A DNA stretch of 64,000 nt from Onchocerca lupi (taxonomy: Eukaryota > Nematoda > Chromadorea > Rhabditida > Onchocercidae): contig JAOVVO010000379.1 of the NCBI GenBank assembly GCA_028564675.1, positions 1 through 64,000 of the forward strand. The letters are read 5' to 3'. The notes under the pieces were generated by a model. It ran no database searches and was not told where the DNA came from. It saw only the letters and a list, made by a program, of their open reading frames with translations. Position 1 is the stretch's first letter. Each line of letters starts with the position of its first letter. The position numbers and the translations under genes were made by a program. Below, piece after piece: positions 12,251 through 25,800 of the stretch.

Positions 12251-15200
12251 ATGATAGCTAAATCGAGAAAGCATGCTCCACCTCTTAGTATCATCATTTT
12301 TGGTTGGTAGAGATGTTTGTATACCGTTCATTTGAATCAGTTCATTTCTATGTAAATTTTTTGATTTATTAATGTCGCGTTTAGCTTACTCCATTCAATG
12401 TTTCATATATCGCTGTAATATCAAAGATTATGTTTTATGATACAAAAATTGGGAAAGCAATTCTCTTTTTTACCTCTCATTTCGCAAGCATAGCTTTTAA
12501 TATTCGTAATATTTCAAATTCATTGTGGTTTTTCTATCCGTAAATTCTGTAGTAAATATATTTGTTTTCAATAATATAATAATTCATCATTTCTATTCTA
12601 AATTAGCTTCTTCGATCTCAATTTTGTTTCCGTTAAATTATTTATAATTTTCCTTGGAATGCTTCAAATAGGCGATATCATATTATTTTTAAAGAAAAAG
12701 TAATGCAAAGTATTTATTTGTATTTTTGAAGAAATTAATTTTTTTGAATGAAAAAGATGGAACTTTGATTGCTATCACCAAATTGAAAGAATCATAGGTA
12801 CAGCTTGCTTGATGAAGATTTCGCATCAAAATAATCATTTCAGAGCGTCTAAAAATAGAAAGTTTACAGCTAAATTCATCGATTATTAAAAACATTTCAA
12901 TATATTATGTAGTACGACAAAAGAATCTTTGAAATAATTTCAATTTTTCAAAAATATAAACATACATTTTATGTAAAAATGTATTTTGTTTTACAACATC
13001 TTCCTTTCTCAGCTGAATAATTTTCCTTTTTTTTTGGGGGGGTTTAATCATTTCACTTGAAGAAATGAAGGAAGTAGAGAGAGAGAGAGGAAGAAAATGA
13101 AGAAAGAAGGAGATAAAGATGTTCTAAGGCAAAAAAACCTTATCATCAACTTTCACCAAATATTCCTTCATTCACTTTTTAATACAAAATTTATTGCTTT
13201 CGCTTTTAAATATAAAACATTCTGAACAAAACCGATAAACATCTCTTTTCTTTCCTTCCTGTGCTGTAATAATTCGTTTTCAGATTTAAATAATACTACA
13301 ATTATGCTTATTGTCCGGAAAAAAATTTTCGAAATTTTATTTTAATTTCCGATTTATTTTATCAATTTAGGAAAGAAATCTTTATAGTATCTTTCATTTT
13401 TTCATATGAATTTTATTGTGAAACAAATATATTTTGCAAGTCAAACTGAATAAAAGGAAAAAAGCAAAAAGAGGGATTGTATTAACTATTATTGCTGAAA
13501 TGTACTGGAATTCAGCAGGCGGAAAAAAAAAATGAATTTTGGATGCGGTAAAAAAATCGGAATAGTATTGATTCGGAATAAATTAAAAGCTACCTCAAAA
13601 AAAGTTATATTTATGACAGTAACTTCATTCTTGTTTATGGCAGGATAAGAAATGAAATTTTCTTTACTTGGAAAAGTATCTATTAGTAATGGAAAAAAAA
13701 TTTCGCAACGGATATTTTCAACATAAATGAAATTTTGGGTACATATGTTATCAACAATTAATTCGTTTGGTTTTTTTTTCCTTGATGATGAAAATAACTT
13801 TACTTTAGTAATTTGGCATAATTTGACGGCTTGTAAAAAATAATTTTGCCAATATATTTGTCCATTTTTACTTAAAGCATTCAAATAATAAATTTTTCAT
13901 TTCTATCATTAGTCGTCATTCATTCTATTATGTGCTAATTTAAATTTAGTGCAACTTTGTTAAATTAAAAATAAAACATTCTAGTCAATTTCATCATTCC
14001 TTTTTCTTCCAAACCAAAAAAAAAAAAATTTATGTGTATGCAACTTTAAGGTATTATCATCATTTAAAATAAAATAGAATAATTTCGCAACAAAAGCAAA
14101 CAAAAAAATATATTTCGATATTTTTAGTTTGCTCATCATAATTTGTTGACGAAGGGTTCATTTCTCTTTGAAAGTAATATGAAGATGTTTATTTTTCCTC
14201 GTCCTTCTCTCCCTCAGACTTCGTTTCCCTTTTTGAAGATTTCATTTTGACAGTTCCAATGTTGTTTGTATAAATGGTTTGCAATTCTGTGAGAATATTT
14301 TTGAACAAATCTATTCATGTCAAGGAAAAATAGTCACAGTAATTTTACAATTATTTTCATTTAACTTTTTCAATGATCCAGTAGATACCGCAGATAAACT
14401 CAAATTTAAACTGATATTAGCTGGAATGATGTTTAGCAAAATATTTTTCATTTGTCATGTGTCAACATTTTCGAAATTGAATTCGAAAAGAATTCATGCG
14501 AAAATTTGATTCCAAATGAAATTGAGATAATGTTTTTCACCATTTAAATTATTTTGAAAAAAAAAAAAAAAAAAAAAACGAAAACTTGAGAGTAAATGGA
14601 GGCAGTTAATCTCGAATAAATTTCGAAGATAAAATGAATGAAAATTTATTTGATTGTATAAGCTATAAATTTTATACATTTCTCTAAAATAAGCTTTTTT
14701 AGTTATAAAAAAAAGAGATCAAAAAGTTACGAAAAATGAATAATTTATTTTTTAGTAGCACTTGTTGTGAACTTTTCTTATTTCATTAATCTTTCGCATT
14801 TATTTTATCACAAAATTATATTTTTTTTTCTTTGATTGAATTCCGAATCATCCATTGACAATTGTTCCTTTTTTGATTTGGTCATTCTGAAATCGGTAAT
14901 GCTGTCATTTAATATAAAACTCAAACTAATGAAATTCAATTATTAATCTATGATTATTAAAACAGTGAAAAATGAAATCCTATAGAATGATAATAGTTTG
15001 TTATTTCACTTTTTTTTTCTTTTTTGTACCATTCAAAATAATGGGAATTTAAGCAATAAAAACGTTTACGAGGTCGTTCAGGGCATTTTTTTTATCATCG
15101 TAGTTTAGTTTTAACGTTTTTTTGACTTTTTGCGGGCAAAAATATGATTCATTGTTATAATTCGATAATCCTGCTGAATATAACGTTTTGATAAGGAGAT

Positions 15201-17231
15201 GGACGAATCATACATATGCATCAAGAAGTTAATCATTTTTTATTAAAGCATAATCATACTTAATTGAATGCGAACGTCAGGTCATTTCATTCCTTTTACC
15301 AAAAATCTATCCTTGCGTTTAATAGAGTTTGAATCTTTTTTTTTTAATTTAAATTTTTTTTTTATTTTCATTTTGATTATCAATTGCAAAATTTTCGCAA
15401 CACATATTCCTTTGTTATATCTCTGTAAAATATACCATGAAATTTCAACTGAAAAAAAGTATGGCGCCACGGAAGGATGAAATCAACAGGCGATGTCATA
15501 GAAGTTTTTCGATGCTTGCTTGACATGGACAAATAGATGTGATGAAGGTTTTATTAATTGAAGGAAGATTTATTTTTAGCCTCCGTTAAAGATAAACAAT
15601 TATTCGAAAATATCAAGCCTGACAGAATCGAGCATTAGATTTTTTTTCTTTTCTTTATTACTCGATTGAAGAACTATTCATGGAATCTTCTTTGAGAGTT
15701 CCTCTGAACGATTGATTTGATCGTTCGATTTTTCCGTCTTACATTGAACTCTTCTGGTTGATTTTAATTCTTTATATAGTAGAAGTTTGCTTACAACATG
15801 TCAACCGTTATACAGTTTACAACATGTTAACATATTCTGCAAAATGAGCTAATTTATAAAATATTAATTTTAGTGTAAAGAAATTTTGTTTTCTAATTGT
15901 CAATCATAATACAGTTTACAACATGTTAACATAGTGCAAAAGTCATACAGCACAATACAATTTACACTATGTTAACTTGTAACGCAAAAAGTCAAAAACT
16001 TGATTATATCAAAATATTTCTATAAACAAAGATTTTTTGATTATTTCCTCATACCTTTATTCTCTGGAAATATTTCTACTTTTCCGACAGGCGGTGTAAA
16101 TGCAATTATTATAATTTAAAATTAGCAATTCATTGAGTAAGCCAAGTAAATGTAAAACTTCGATCTGCCAGCTTAATTAGCTCTGTTTTCATTGGGTAGA
16201 AAAGTATCTTTAAACAGTCTTCGTCTAAAGTGAATTTTTGGAAAATTTGGTGTTATCACCAAAAAATAAACTATTCTCTTCCCAATAATTGGTGTTCTTA
16301 ATACTTCACACATGATATTTTATGCTAACGGTGCAATGATAATCCTCTAACGTTATTATATTCGGCTTAGCAAGCTTTGGAATTAAGTTTTTTGAAAGCA
16401 AGAATGTTTTGATCAGTGGTCATATAATGTTATTCGATTTCATAATATTCTGAATTTTTGCTCTCATCAGTGCATCATATTAAGACTTTATTGTATGTGT
16501 GATTGTCTGTCAAAACAAGCAGGTTTTGTAAAATTCAACACATTTTCCATGTTATGAGGTCAGAAATATTAAACAGACTGCTACTGTGCTTGATTATTCA
16601 TTTTTTGATTCAATAAAATCGAATTAAAATTATTTTGAATATAGTCCAAAGCTTACTTCTCTTGTGCTTTGTATCGACACGTTTGATTAAAATAACATAA
16701 CTGTGACGATATGTCAGGATCAAATTCGATTTCACTATTCCAACATGACACTTCGAAGTATTAAAAGTTTTTCTTGGTTCTAACATTAGAAACAAATGAA
16801 TTTAATAGTAGAACTTGACTGTGAGTTAAATACAATCGCTTCTTGCAAAAAAAAAATCCTGTAACAAATCACAATTTTTCTGCATAATTTGTAGAAAAAA
16901 AATTGGTTATCAAAATTCGGTTCCAACATCTCGCTGTATTGAAACTTGAGATGTCATGAAATTCATATTTCAGCAATATTTTAATGGGAGAATTTTCTGA
17001 GAATCCATTCAATGGAGAATGGCATATTAAAAAGTTGAAGATTAGGAAAATATTAATAAAATTGTTGAAATTATCGCAGAAATTTATACTTTCAAGTGAG
17101 GAAATGACAGATTGAAATTTCGAAACAGGGCTAAAATAAAAAGAGACTATTACAAAATGACATAATTAAAAGCCAAAGAGGTGATATAACTAAAAGTTAC
17201 TGTATCGTATAAAATTCAATTTATATTGAAG
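12251..17231. other. AT-rich intergenic DNA upstream of the hemopexin-like gene
   Basis: No gene was recognised. Contents include a short (GA)n run at 13077-13090, a 20-bp poly-A at about 14558-14577, and the ACAACATGTTAAC motif cluster at 15.8-15.97 kb listed separately. Short open frames on both strands have low-complexity translations. Confidence 0.4.
15791..15974. repeat. Cluster of four related TTACAACATGTTAAC motifs
   Basis: Copies occur at 15791-15805 (TTACAACATGTCAAC), 15811-15833 and 15909-15932 (both containing TACAGTTTACAACATGTTAA), and 15955-15974 (ACAATTTACACTATGTTAAC). The two middle copies agree over 23 bp. The core is nearly palindromic (GTTAACATGTTG on the other strand), so it could be a protein-binding site or a decayed repeat. 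Confidence 0.7.
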
Positions 17232-20123
17232 ATGTGGTTATATTGCACAACCGTATTGATTGCTTTTACTTATTTGGCTTCTTCCGGTAATCTAGCAAAT
17301 GCTAAAAAACAACTCAAACAGGTAGTTTAAGATGTTATTTATAAAAATTACTTTTATTAAGTGATAAAATAATTGAAAATCAACAAAAGGCACACTTAAA
17401 TACATTTTTGTTTGATTACTTAACTACTTAGTTTGTTAATAAATGATAATTAGAATTCGTTCTAACATGTTTGATCACTAAAATAAGCAGTATAGATTGT
17501 AATAAACTGTAAATATTTAAAATCAATAGGCAAAAATTTCCATTTAATAAAATTTTCAAACAAACAGATTTTTTTCTGTTTCAAAATTTTACTTAACTTC
17601 CATTTTAAGGATGTTGTAAATCATACAGCAAATCATCGTCGCCGTTATCATTTATCACTAGATGAGAAAGAAGAAATACAAGTTCCGATGAAGATACCAA
17701 AATTGTCAAGGGCGCAAAAAATAGCATTGATTATTGAGTCGGGACAAAATCCGTTTGAAAAGAAGCGAAAAAGAAAAGACAAAGGTACCTGTGGTAACTT
17801 TCTTTTTTCTCATTTGTATAAACTAATCATTATCCATTACAGAAACTCATATTGCTTTTTCGACTAATTTTTTTTTTTTTTTGGAGGTTTGTAACTTTGA
17901 TTAAGCACTCCGAATTTTTCAGAAACGCGTCAATATTCATTTGAAGGATTTGACATTCATTTTTAGGATTTATTTTAAGGATTTTCAAAGAATTTGACAA
18001 TCGTTCCAGAAAAGAAAAGTTCAAAGGCTGAAAAATTTGTCCTTCATTTCAAGAATTCATTTTAAGAATTCATTTTGAAGAATTTGATATTAATTTCAGG
18101 AAGGAAACGTTTAAGGAAACCAAGAGATGTGCAGCGATATCCAAATAATGCATATTTGTTACTAGATGATAATGATGACGGAGAATCTTACTGGAATATG
18201 AATAGACATCATAAAGCATATAGTGATGAAGTGCAACAAGAACAACAGCGTCACCAACAGCAAAAACGACGACTAGAAGTCAATAGATTCGAGAATCTTG
18301 ATTGGGAATCTGATGTAGAAACAACAACAATATTGACTGAAACTAAATGGGAAGCAATAAAAGAAGAACCATATGATGATGACAATTTTCGGCAAACTTC
18401 AGCATCATGGTATTGGAATGCTAGAACAGAATCCTATTGGAAAGAAACAACTCCAACAGATTGGGATAGTTCGACATCGAATTTCTGGCAAACATCTACC
18501 GAATCTCCTCCATATTGGGAACAAAATGTAGAAACAACAACAACTACTACAACTACAACTACATCATCTACCGCTCATACTACTAGTTTTACTACTACCT
18601 CTGCACCACCGGTACATGGAAAGGCACAAGATTTTACCGAGGATTCTCTCTGGGGACGATTATTTGTTGTAACACCAACTTCATCATTAAAATCACATCA
18701 ACCGCTTGCTTTGCCAATGAAAACTTGTCCGCATCGCTTTGATGCTATCACGCGTGGTAAGTTGAGTTTTCAAAAATTTTATACAAAGATCTTAAATTAA
18801 AATTTTGTAAGTTTTCTCAAAAAAGTGCAAAAATTGCATTTTGCAAAAAAAAAATAAATGAAAAATTTCAAATTTTAATTTTCAGTAAAATGAAATATCA
18901 CTGAAAATTAGTTCATTCTCAATTTTTTAAACGCAAAATACAATTGAACTTTGTCATAAAAACTGAACTATGTAAATTCAAGTAAATGAATTTGTTTTAA
19001 TTGCAATTTGAAATTTCAAATTTTAAGTTTACAGCATTTAATGGGCGAATTTACGTATTTGCTCGTGATCGTGTATATCAGATCTGGAGGCATGATAATT
19101 TGCATCAAAAAGCATCATTTTTTGTCAACGAAATGTTTCCGGATGGCCCACGTACCGTTACGGTTGCGTACACTAATCATAGAAGCGGCGTGACTGTACT
19201 TATCGAACATCAAACTGTTTATCGATATCGATGGAATCGAAAAAATAAAGTTTTTTACGTTAGGCATTTCTACGTCACATTTTAGCATAGAAATATATTC
19301 ATCTTCGCTTTATAGATGAAATTTTGAATTGCGATCCTATTTTGTAGCTTGCACGGAAGAGTCCGCAAACATTAACGAAGAAAATGCCAGTCTATCCTCG
19401 TGCAGGATTTCAATGGATCGACGGTAATCAGGTTCTTGTCGAAGTAAGCCTTTAATTTGCACTTTTAAAAATTTCAGATTGTAAGATGAATTGAATTCAT
19501 GGAAAGTTTACATATTTTTGCTTATAAAATTTTTGCATTTTTTTATTCGAAATCTAATTTTTATTTTCTGAATTAACTGCGAAAATTATTAGAAAAACTT
19601 CAGGGAGATAATTTTGCAACATATGATGCTTACTGGAATGTTGCAACATTTTCCGGTCTAATAACGAACTATTTTCCGCAATTTCCACGCGATTTAATTG
19701 GATTAACTTACCAGAACAATACTTTAATTATTCTTTATACAGCTTCCAATAAAATACAGGTAGAAGATAAGAACTGATTATAGAGATATCTTATTATCAT
19801 ATCTTCTGGTATTATCCCACTAGTTGGTAAGGAATGATAAGGGTTTATGATCCACCTTTCCAATGCAATGCATCAGATTTTCGGCTGTTCTTTTCTTATA
19901 TTCAGAAATTATTGGATCGAAATTGGAGGTTATTAAATGAAATTTTACGGCTGTAAGAAAATTGCGAAATAAACATTTGATTTGCTTTCAGTTGAAGTAC
20001 AAAAAATTTATTTAAGTTTATTAAGTTAATAAATTCCTCCAGATTTATGATACGGGAAAATATCGAGTGATACAAGAATATCCCATTCAAATTAGCGAAT
20101 TTGTTGGTTGTTTCAATGGTTGA
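17232..20123 (+). CDS. Secreted hemopexin-like protein with Thr-rich linker
   Basis: Seven exons join in phase: 17232-17321, 17610-17784, 18100-18756, 19035-19249 (or 19258), 19348-19443, 19604-19759 and 20043-20123, giving 489 aa (492 with the longer exon 4). The N-terminus (MWLYCTTVLIAFTYLASSGN) is a signal peptide. It is followed by a basic region with KKRKRKDKGRKRLRK, an acidic and Gln-rich stretch, and a mucin-like run of Thr rich in O-glycosylation potential (about residues 240-275). The C-terminal 190 residues read as a four-bladed hemopexin-like domain. It opens with C298-PHRFDAITRG and AFNGRIYVFA and closes with FVGC near the end. First and last blade Cys are spaced as in the disulfide that closes a hemopexin propeller. 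There is no metalloprotease catalytic motif, so this is not a matrix metalloprotease. The ligand is unknown. Confidence 0.82.
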
Positions 20124-22874
20124 TAAAACGAAAATTTTGAAATATATCGCAAACTTTTCGAATAACGAAGTTCTTTGCGTTCGTCATCAAATTGCATTTC
20201 ATTATTTCATTATTGATATAACGAAATCCCTTCAACTTCATTTCATTTCATTTTTTTGTTTTTTCATTTTCTTTCATTATTTTGTTGCCTTATCGTGACT
20301 TATCATGTTTTGAAATTTTTTTGTTAATTGCATTTTTTTTTTTTGATATTCTACTTTTTGTTCTGTATTTTTAAATTCAAATTTAATTTACTGTTTCTCA
20401 AATTCTATCAAGATAGATATTCAACTTGAAGGACATCTTTTTGAGTTATTAACTCCGTGTGATGAATCCTACCTTACTTTTTATTCCGTATGATTGATCT
20501 AAGATCATGACCTTAGCTTGAAGGTAATGACATTCATTTAGTTGGATTATCTGTTGAGCAAGTTTATTTTTGAATCGCTTAAATAATGTTTATAATTGCA
20601 GATGATAAAATTTAGGCTGATAAACAAATCTCTTGATCTTGATTGAATTTGGTCTATTTGAAATTTCTTACTAATTCATCATTAATACTCTTAAATTACA
20701 TCTTAACAAAAGTTCTACCTCCCTTATCCATTCTTGAAAATAACATTTTATTTATTATAATGCATAGCCATTATTATAACAGAAATTTTAGACAAAAACG
20801 TAATAAGAAACAAAGATGAATGAAATAATTGTTTTTTCACAAGCCTTTTTCTTTATTATTTAGGTTAACTATTCAAAACCTTAGTAATTATGTAAAATTA
20901 CATTTTAAAACTTCTCAATTGTTTATTGCTCTAATTAATCACATTCATGTCAAATTAACAAATGGACAGTTTTGTCAATAATTGTTAAAAACTTTTTGTT
21001 AAGTAAATTATCTTAAAGTATCAAAATGTTTTATTATTCTAACTAATCGACTAAAGGATTGATATTATTCTTCCAGCTACTGATAAAATATAGACAATAT
21101 TATTCCAATTACTGTTAAAGTTTTTGCGTGCTATGATATCGGAACTACTTTGATATTCAACGAATATTATGTTAACTGTAGTGACGCTAGACAAGTTCTA
21201 GTATCAAATTCCTGTAATGATAAGTAGTATAATAGAATTTGGTAAGGATTTCCGGTAGAACTTGAATCAGTAGTAAGTAAAACTTAAAAAATACTTAATT
21301 TAAAATTACATTTGAATGTTATTTACTAATTAGCAATATAAATTATTACACTCTACTATTGTAATATTTGCATGGTCTTTCGAATAATTTCAATATTTCA
21401 ATTTATTCCGTTAAATTTTAGAATACCTTCTCCATTTATCTAACTCATTCCTATAATTATTGAAATTTGTCCTGCCGAATGCAAGCCTTTACTGCCGTCT
21501 TTTCTTTTATTTTTTTTTTTCATTTTATCGATTTGTAAATGATTAAAAAAAAATGCTTGTGTAAGCATAATGCTACCATTATGAGAATCGTTATTTTTTT
21601 TTCACAATTATTTGAATTTTTCAAAAGTTTAATTTTCGTATTTGTATGTTGCTTAGCCATACTTTTTTTTACAATTGTTCAGTCTCTTACAACATCATTC
21701 TGTAGTTCAAAGTTAAACAGTAATTTTGATTTTCTGTAATTCTATGCTTCGGCACATATTAAAAGAGAATTTGTTGATCTGATTTGCTTTTATCATTTCT
21801 ATTCCTTCTAATCATATCAACTGAAATGAAGAGATTTTTTGCAAATTTTATTCAAATTTCACTACTATTTCTAATGTTATTGTTTTTGAGCATACTGATG
21901 TCGTTCTCGATATTTTCCGGATATGAATGTTGTTCGCGTAAAAGATTAGAAACTAACTTTTTTTTTCCAACTTTCCAAATCATACATAACCGTCATCGTG
22001 CTCCATAAATTTCACTTAAATTTCATTACTATTTCAAACTTCATTATTTTTGAACATGTCAATATGTTGCCCGATATTTTCCATTTTATTTTGTGGGCAG
22101 GAATATTTTCTGAATATCATCAAAGATTAGGTTAGGCTAACTTTCCGAACTTTGCAGTATCAATGTGATGTCAATAAGAAATAAGTAATGGAAAGAAGTT
22201 CATAAAATTATAAAACTAAAACCTGAAAGCTTTGAAACAATTCATCATGAAATGAAAGATCAATCGTGAAAAACCAATGCTTAATAAATAGAACTATTGT
22301 CATTCAATTTCAAAAAGAACGGGACCTTGTGTGACTTTGAGTAATTCTCAGATTTGCTAAGTAAATAAAAATGATCAGATTGATTCATCTGAAAGCTTTC
22401 AGTGACAAAATAATGTGGCTCAAATAAGAGGAAACAAGAAAGAATGAATGATAATGATTCGACTACAGTTGTGTAAACAACAAATTATCTCAATATGATA
22501 TTTAGCTAATTATGAGATTATTGACAAGCTAAATCTTTTAACTTCTGGAAAAATAAAATGTTATACAAAAGATGAATAAAAGCACTCAAAAATTTTCGAA
22601 GGGAAAAGAGAAATGCACAAAATAAAAGAAAAGTGAATGATGCATGAATTCAAAAGCTTAATATAAAATTTGTAATTTTCAGAAAAGAAATTCGGGTCTT
22701 TTCCTTTTTCTCGGAATAAAAACTTTTTTGCTATATCTAATAAATTTGATAACGTCATCATTCAAGCAAACTTAATTTCTCACTATTTGGTACAAATAAT
22801 CCTATCGGATGTCCTTCAACATATGGCTTTCAATCACTAAAGATTTCAATTAGAAATGTCACAACGACTAACTG
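20124..22874. other. AT-rich DNA between the convergent hemopexin-like and beta-galactosidase genes
   Basis: This holds the 3' flanks of two convergent genes. The open frames at 20101-20298, 21539-21739 and 21784-22008 are Phe/Leu-rich readings of T-rich DNA. No exon, RNA gene or repeat family was recognised. Confidence 0.45.
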
Positions 22875-25800
22875 TTATGCATGATTATTTTGACTTTCAG
22901 TAAAATTGAATATTGGATAATCAATAAAACTGATGGTACAGAACTGATTATGACAATTCCCGGATTTTTCCAATTCCAACATAATAATCGTATTGTGATG
23001 TTTCAAATATGGTTTTGGTACATAGAGAGTTATCTAGAATACAGCAATAAATAATCTACTGATAATAGATTCATTTTAAAAAATTATAATAAATATTTCC
23101 GGATAAAAATAACACTTTAAATTGCTTATTGCCCAATTAATCTGGAAAAGATGTAGTGAATTTCGTGATGAACCTATTTAATATCTAACTAATTTCGAAA
23201 TGGGATAGGAAATTATTTTAGATTTTGATTAATGAATTTCATATGAAATCAATTACTTGAGGTCCAATACTTGGCCAATATCGGCCAATATTATGTCCAT
23301 TAATGAATAGCTGTCCTTTGCCCCAACCAGATGGATTGAAAAAAGTATCAGCAAGATGATTTGCATAGAAGTGACCCATATATAAACCTATTTCACTTCT
23401 ACCCTGAAACTTGGTCTTTTATTTGTAGAAACTTTATGATATTCCGTCATTTATGTCTAATAAACTAGTCTTGTTAAGCTCAGAAAATATGGCTTAGAGA
23501 AAACATATGATAAAAAAACACGTCAAATTTTTGTTGATTTGATAAATATAAACAATCAAAGTTCTAAATTTTGGAAACTTTCAGATTTAAAATTTCTGAT
23601 CTTTTTTTCCAGTTTTAATTGGACAGAATATACATATATACCTACCATGTTGAAATAGTTCCATCTTCTAGCTTGCTGAGCTATCGAAAGTATTAATTTT
23701 GAATGTAGGCCACACTGTATCCAGTTATCAATTATTTGCCCATCAAGCGTTACATTTGTCAATATGCCCTGAATACTAGGCTATTTTTTTATGATAAAAA
23801 TAATAACACCAGCAAATAATCATAGTAAATTATCATCATAACAACTTGTCGTTATAATTATCAATTCAAAACGATTGTGAAGGTTACAGTCAAATAATTT
23901 ATATTGGTAAAGCTTTTCAGATAATGTTTGTCTACCGTGAAAATGAAAACATCATCATAATCAATTTAATGGACTGAACATTCTATAAAACTAAATATTC
24001 ATCTCTCCTACCCAGTTAATTCTGACCAACTATTTCAAATTCCATAAGGAAAATTAAATACTTTGAAATCATTGATCGTTGGAATTATTTGACGTCCCTG
24101 ATTTTCCACTAGTATTCCAAGTTTCGCACCCTTCCTTGCACCTTCTAAATCTATCCAATGTTTCCAGTAAATCCCAGATCTATACACCAATACTCCCTGG
24201 AAATATCATATATCTTGACTTTTTCAAACGATAAATTTGAAATGAGAAAAATTTTGCTTTAATTTTAAAATTGGAATTGAATGGAAATTTTTTTATCTGA
24301 AGTGAAATCAATCATAAAAAGTAGGCCAAAAATAATTAATTAATCATTTAATCGACTGAATGATCGAAATAAAATTTCCGAAACCAATTTCAATTAAATT
24401 TCTTCGTTTTTTTTCTTTTTTCTTTTTTTTTTCTTTTTTTTTTTTTTATTAAATGAACCTGCAATTCATTATCGATTAACACATAGCTGCGATCTTTCGC
24501 TATTGATATCGAAAGATTTGTTCCACCAAATTTCAGTGTTGTATAATACATTACAAATCCTGTTGAATTTTTTCAAAATTCAAAAATAAAATTTAAAATT
24601 CTGATAAATTATTTGTAACAAATAAAAACCAAAAAGTTTGGAATTATGAATGCAGCTTTAATAATTTCAGTTATTCCTTCTATATCCATTCGTTTTATGA
24701 ACAATAAACTGCAACGGTACATTTGCGTAACTGAACTTCAGAAAAACTAAATGAATTAAAGATTAGAAAAAAAAAAAAGAAAAAATAGGAAATTTACCAA
24801 ATGGATGTTGAAGTTGCTCAAATGAAAGCGGATATTTTGTTTTTCGACAATCTTGACCTCCTGCGACTAATTCCCAAAAATTTTTTCCAAAGGATAAGAT
24901 CTTTTTTAATTTCACACTCCCATAACCAATTTTTCTGAAAAAGAATTAATTTTAAAAAGATCAAAAACCTTTATTGTTCTCTTAATGCATGCTTGCAAGA
25001 AAAAAAAAATCTCTTTACTTCTAAAATATCGAAATTTAAACATATTTCATGAATTGAAATAAATGAAAATAAATTTGATGTGAAGTTTTTTATATTTTAA
25101 ATTAGACATACACAAATACAACTTGTGACATTTCCGATTTATTTTACCACACAATATGTTCCGTACTTGAATAATGGGATGTAGTGTATAAATTAAAAAA
25201 AAAAAACTATGCATTTAACTTTTCAATTTTTTCAATCTCTTTCTAATGTTCTAAATTACTTACAAATTATCCCGTGGTAAGTCGCCTGGCTTATATGGCC
25301 AATCCGATATACTGGCCAACCAATTTCGTATTTTCATGTATTTCGGAGTTAAATCACCTGCCTCAGTTAATGGAGCAGTATAATCATATGACGTTATTAC
25401 CTATCAATAAACATTATCATTAAGAGAAATTTCAAATGAGAGAAACTCTTAATAGCTCATTCGAAAAAAAGAAACACTTATTCACTCACGAATCAGTCAA
25501 TTCAGATCTAAAACATTGATATCCAGAAAGTGAACCATAACGGATTTAATGAATTGATTAAATCTAGATAAAATGTAGATCTAGATAGCAATTTAGATGG
25601 ATCTATGAATTATACCATATGACTCAGTCGAACAAAATTAGCATAAGTTATTAGGTTCTCTATTGATATAAATTTTTGTTCCTGAAGAAAGGTTAATGTA
25701 AACTTTCGTTTTTTATAATTTTTTTCGGAAAATCTTGAATAGAAATATCTTTTCCATTTCAATCACAAGAAATCCATTAATACGTTTCGTTAAACTCTCA

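Noticed and set aside
12014..12331. 105-codon open frame on the - strand
   Set aside because: It only reads the GAT trinucleotide array; the translation is Ser/Ile/Thr low complexity with no exon signals.
23245..23256. In-frame stop after GPQ in exon 13 of beta-galactosidase as the end of the protein
   Set aside because: CAA/GTAATT is a good donor, and an exon at 22875-23033 encodes the conserved TLYVPK and LELE part of the C-terminal domain in phase.
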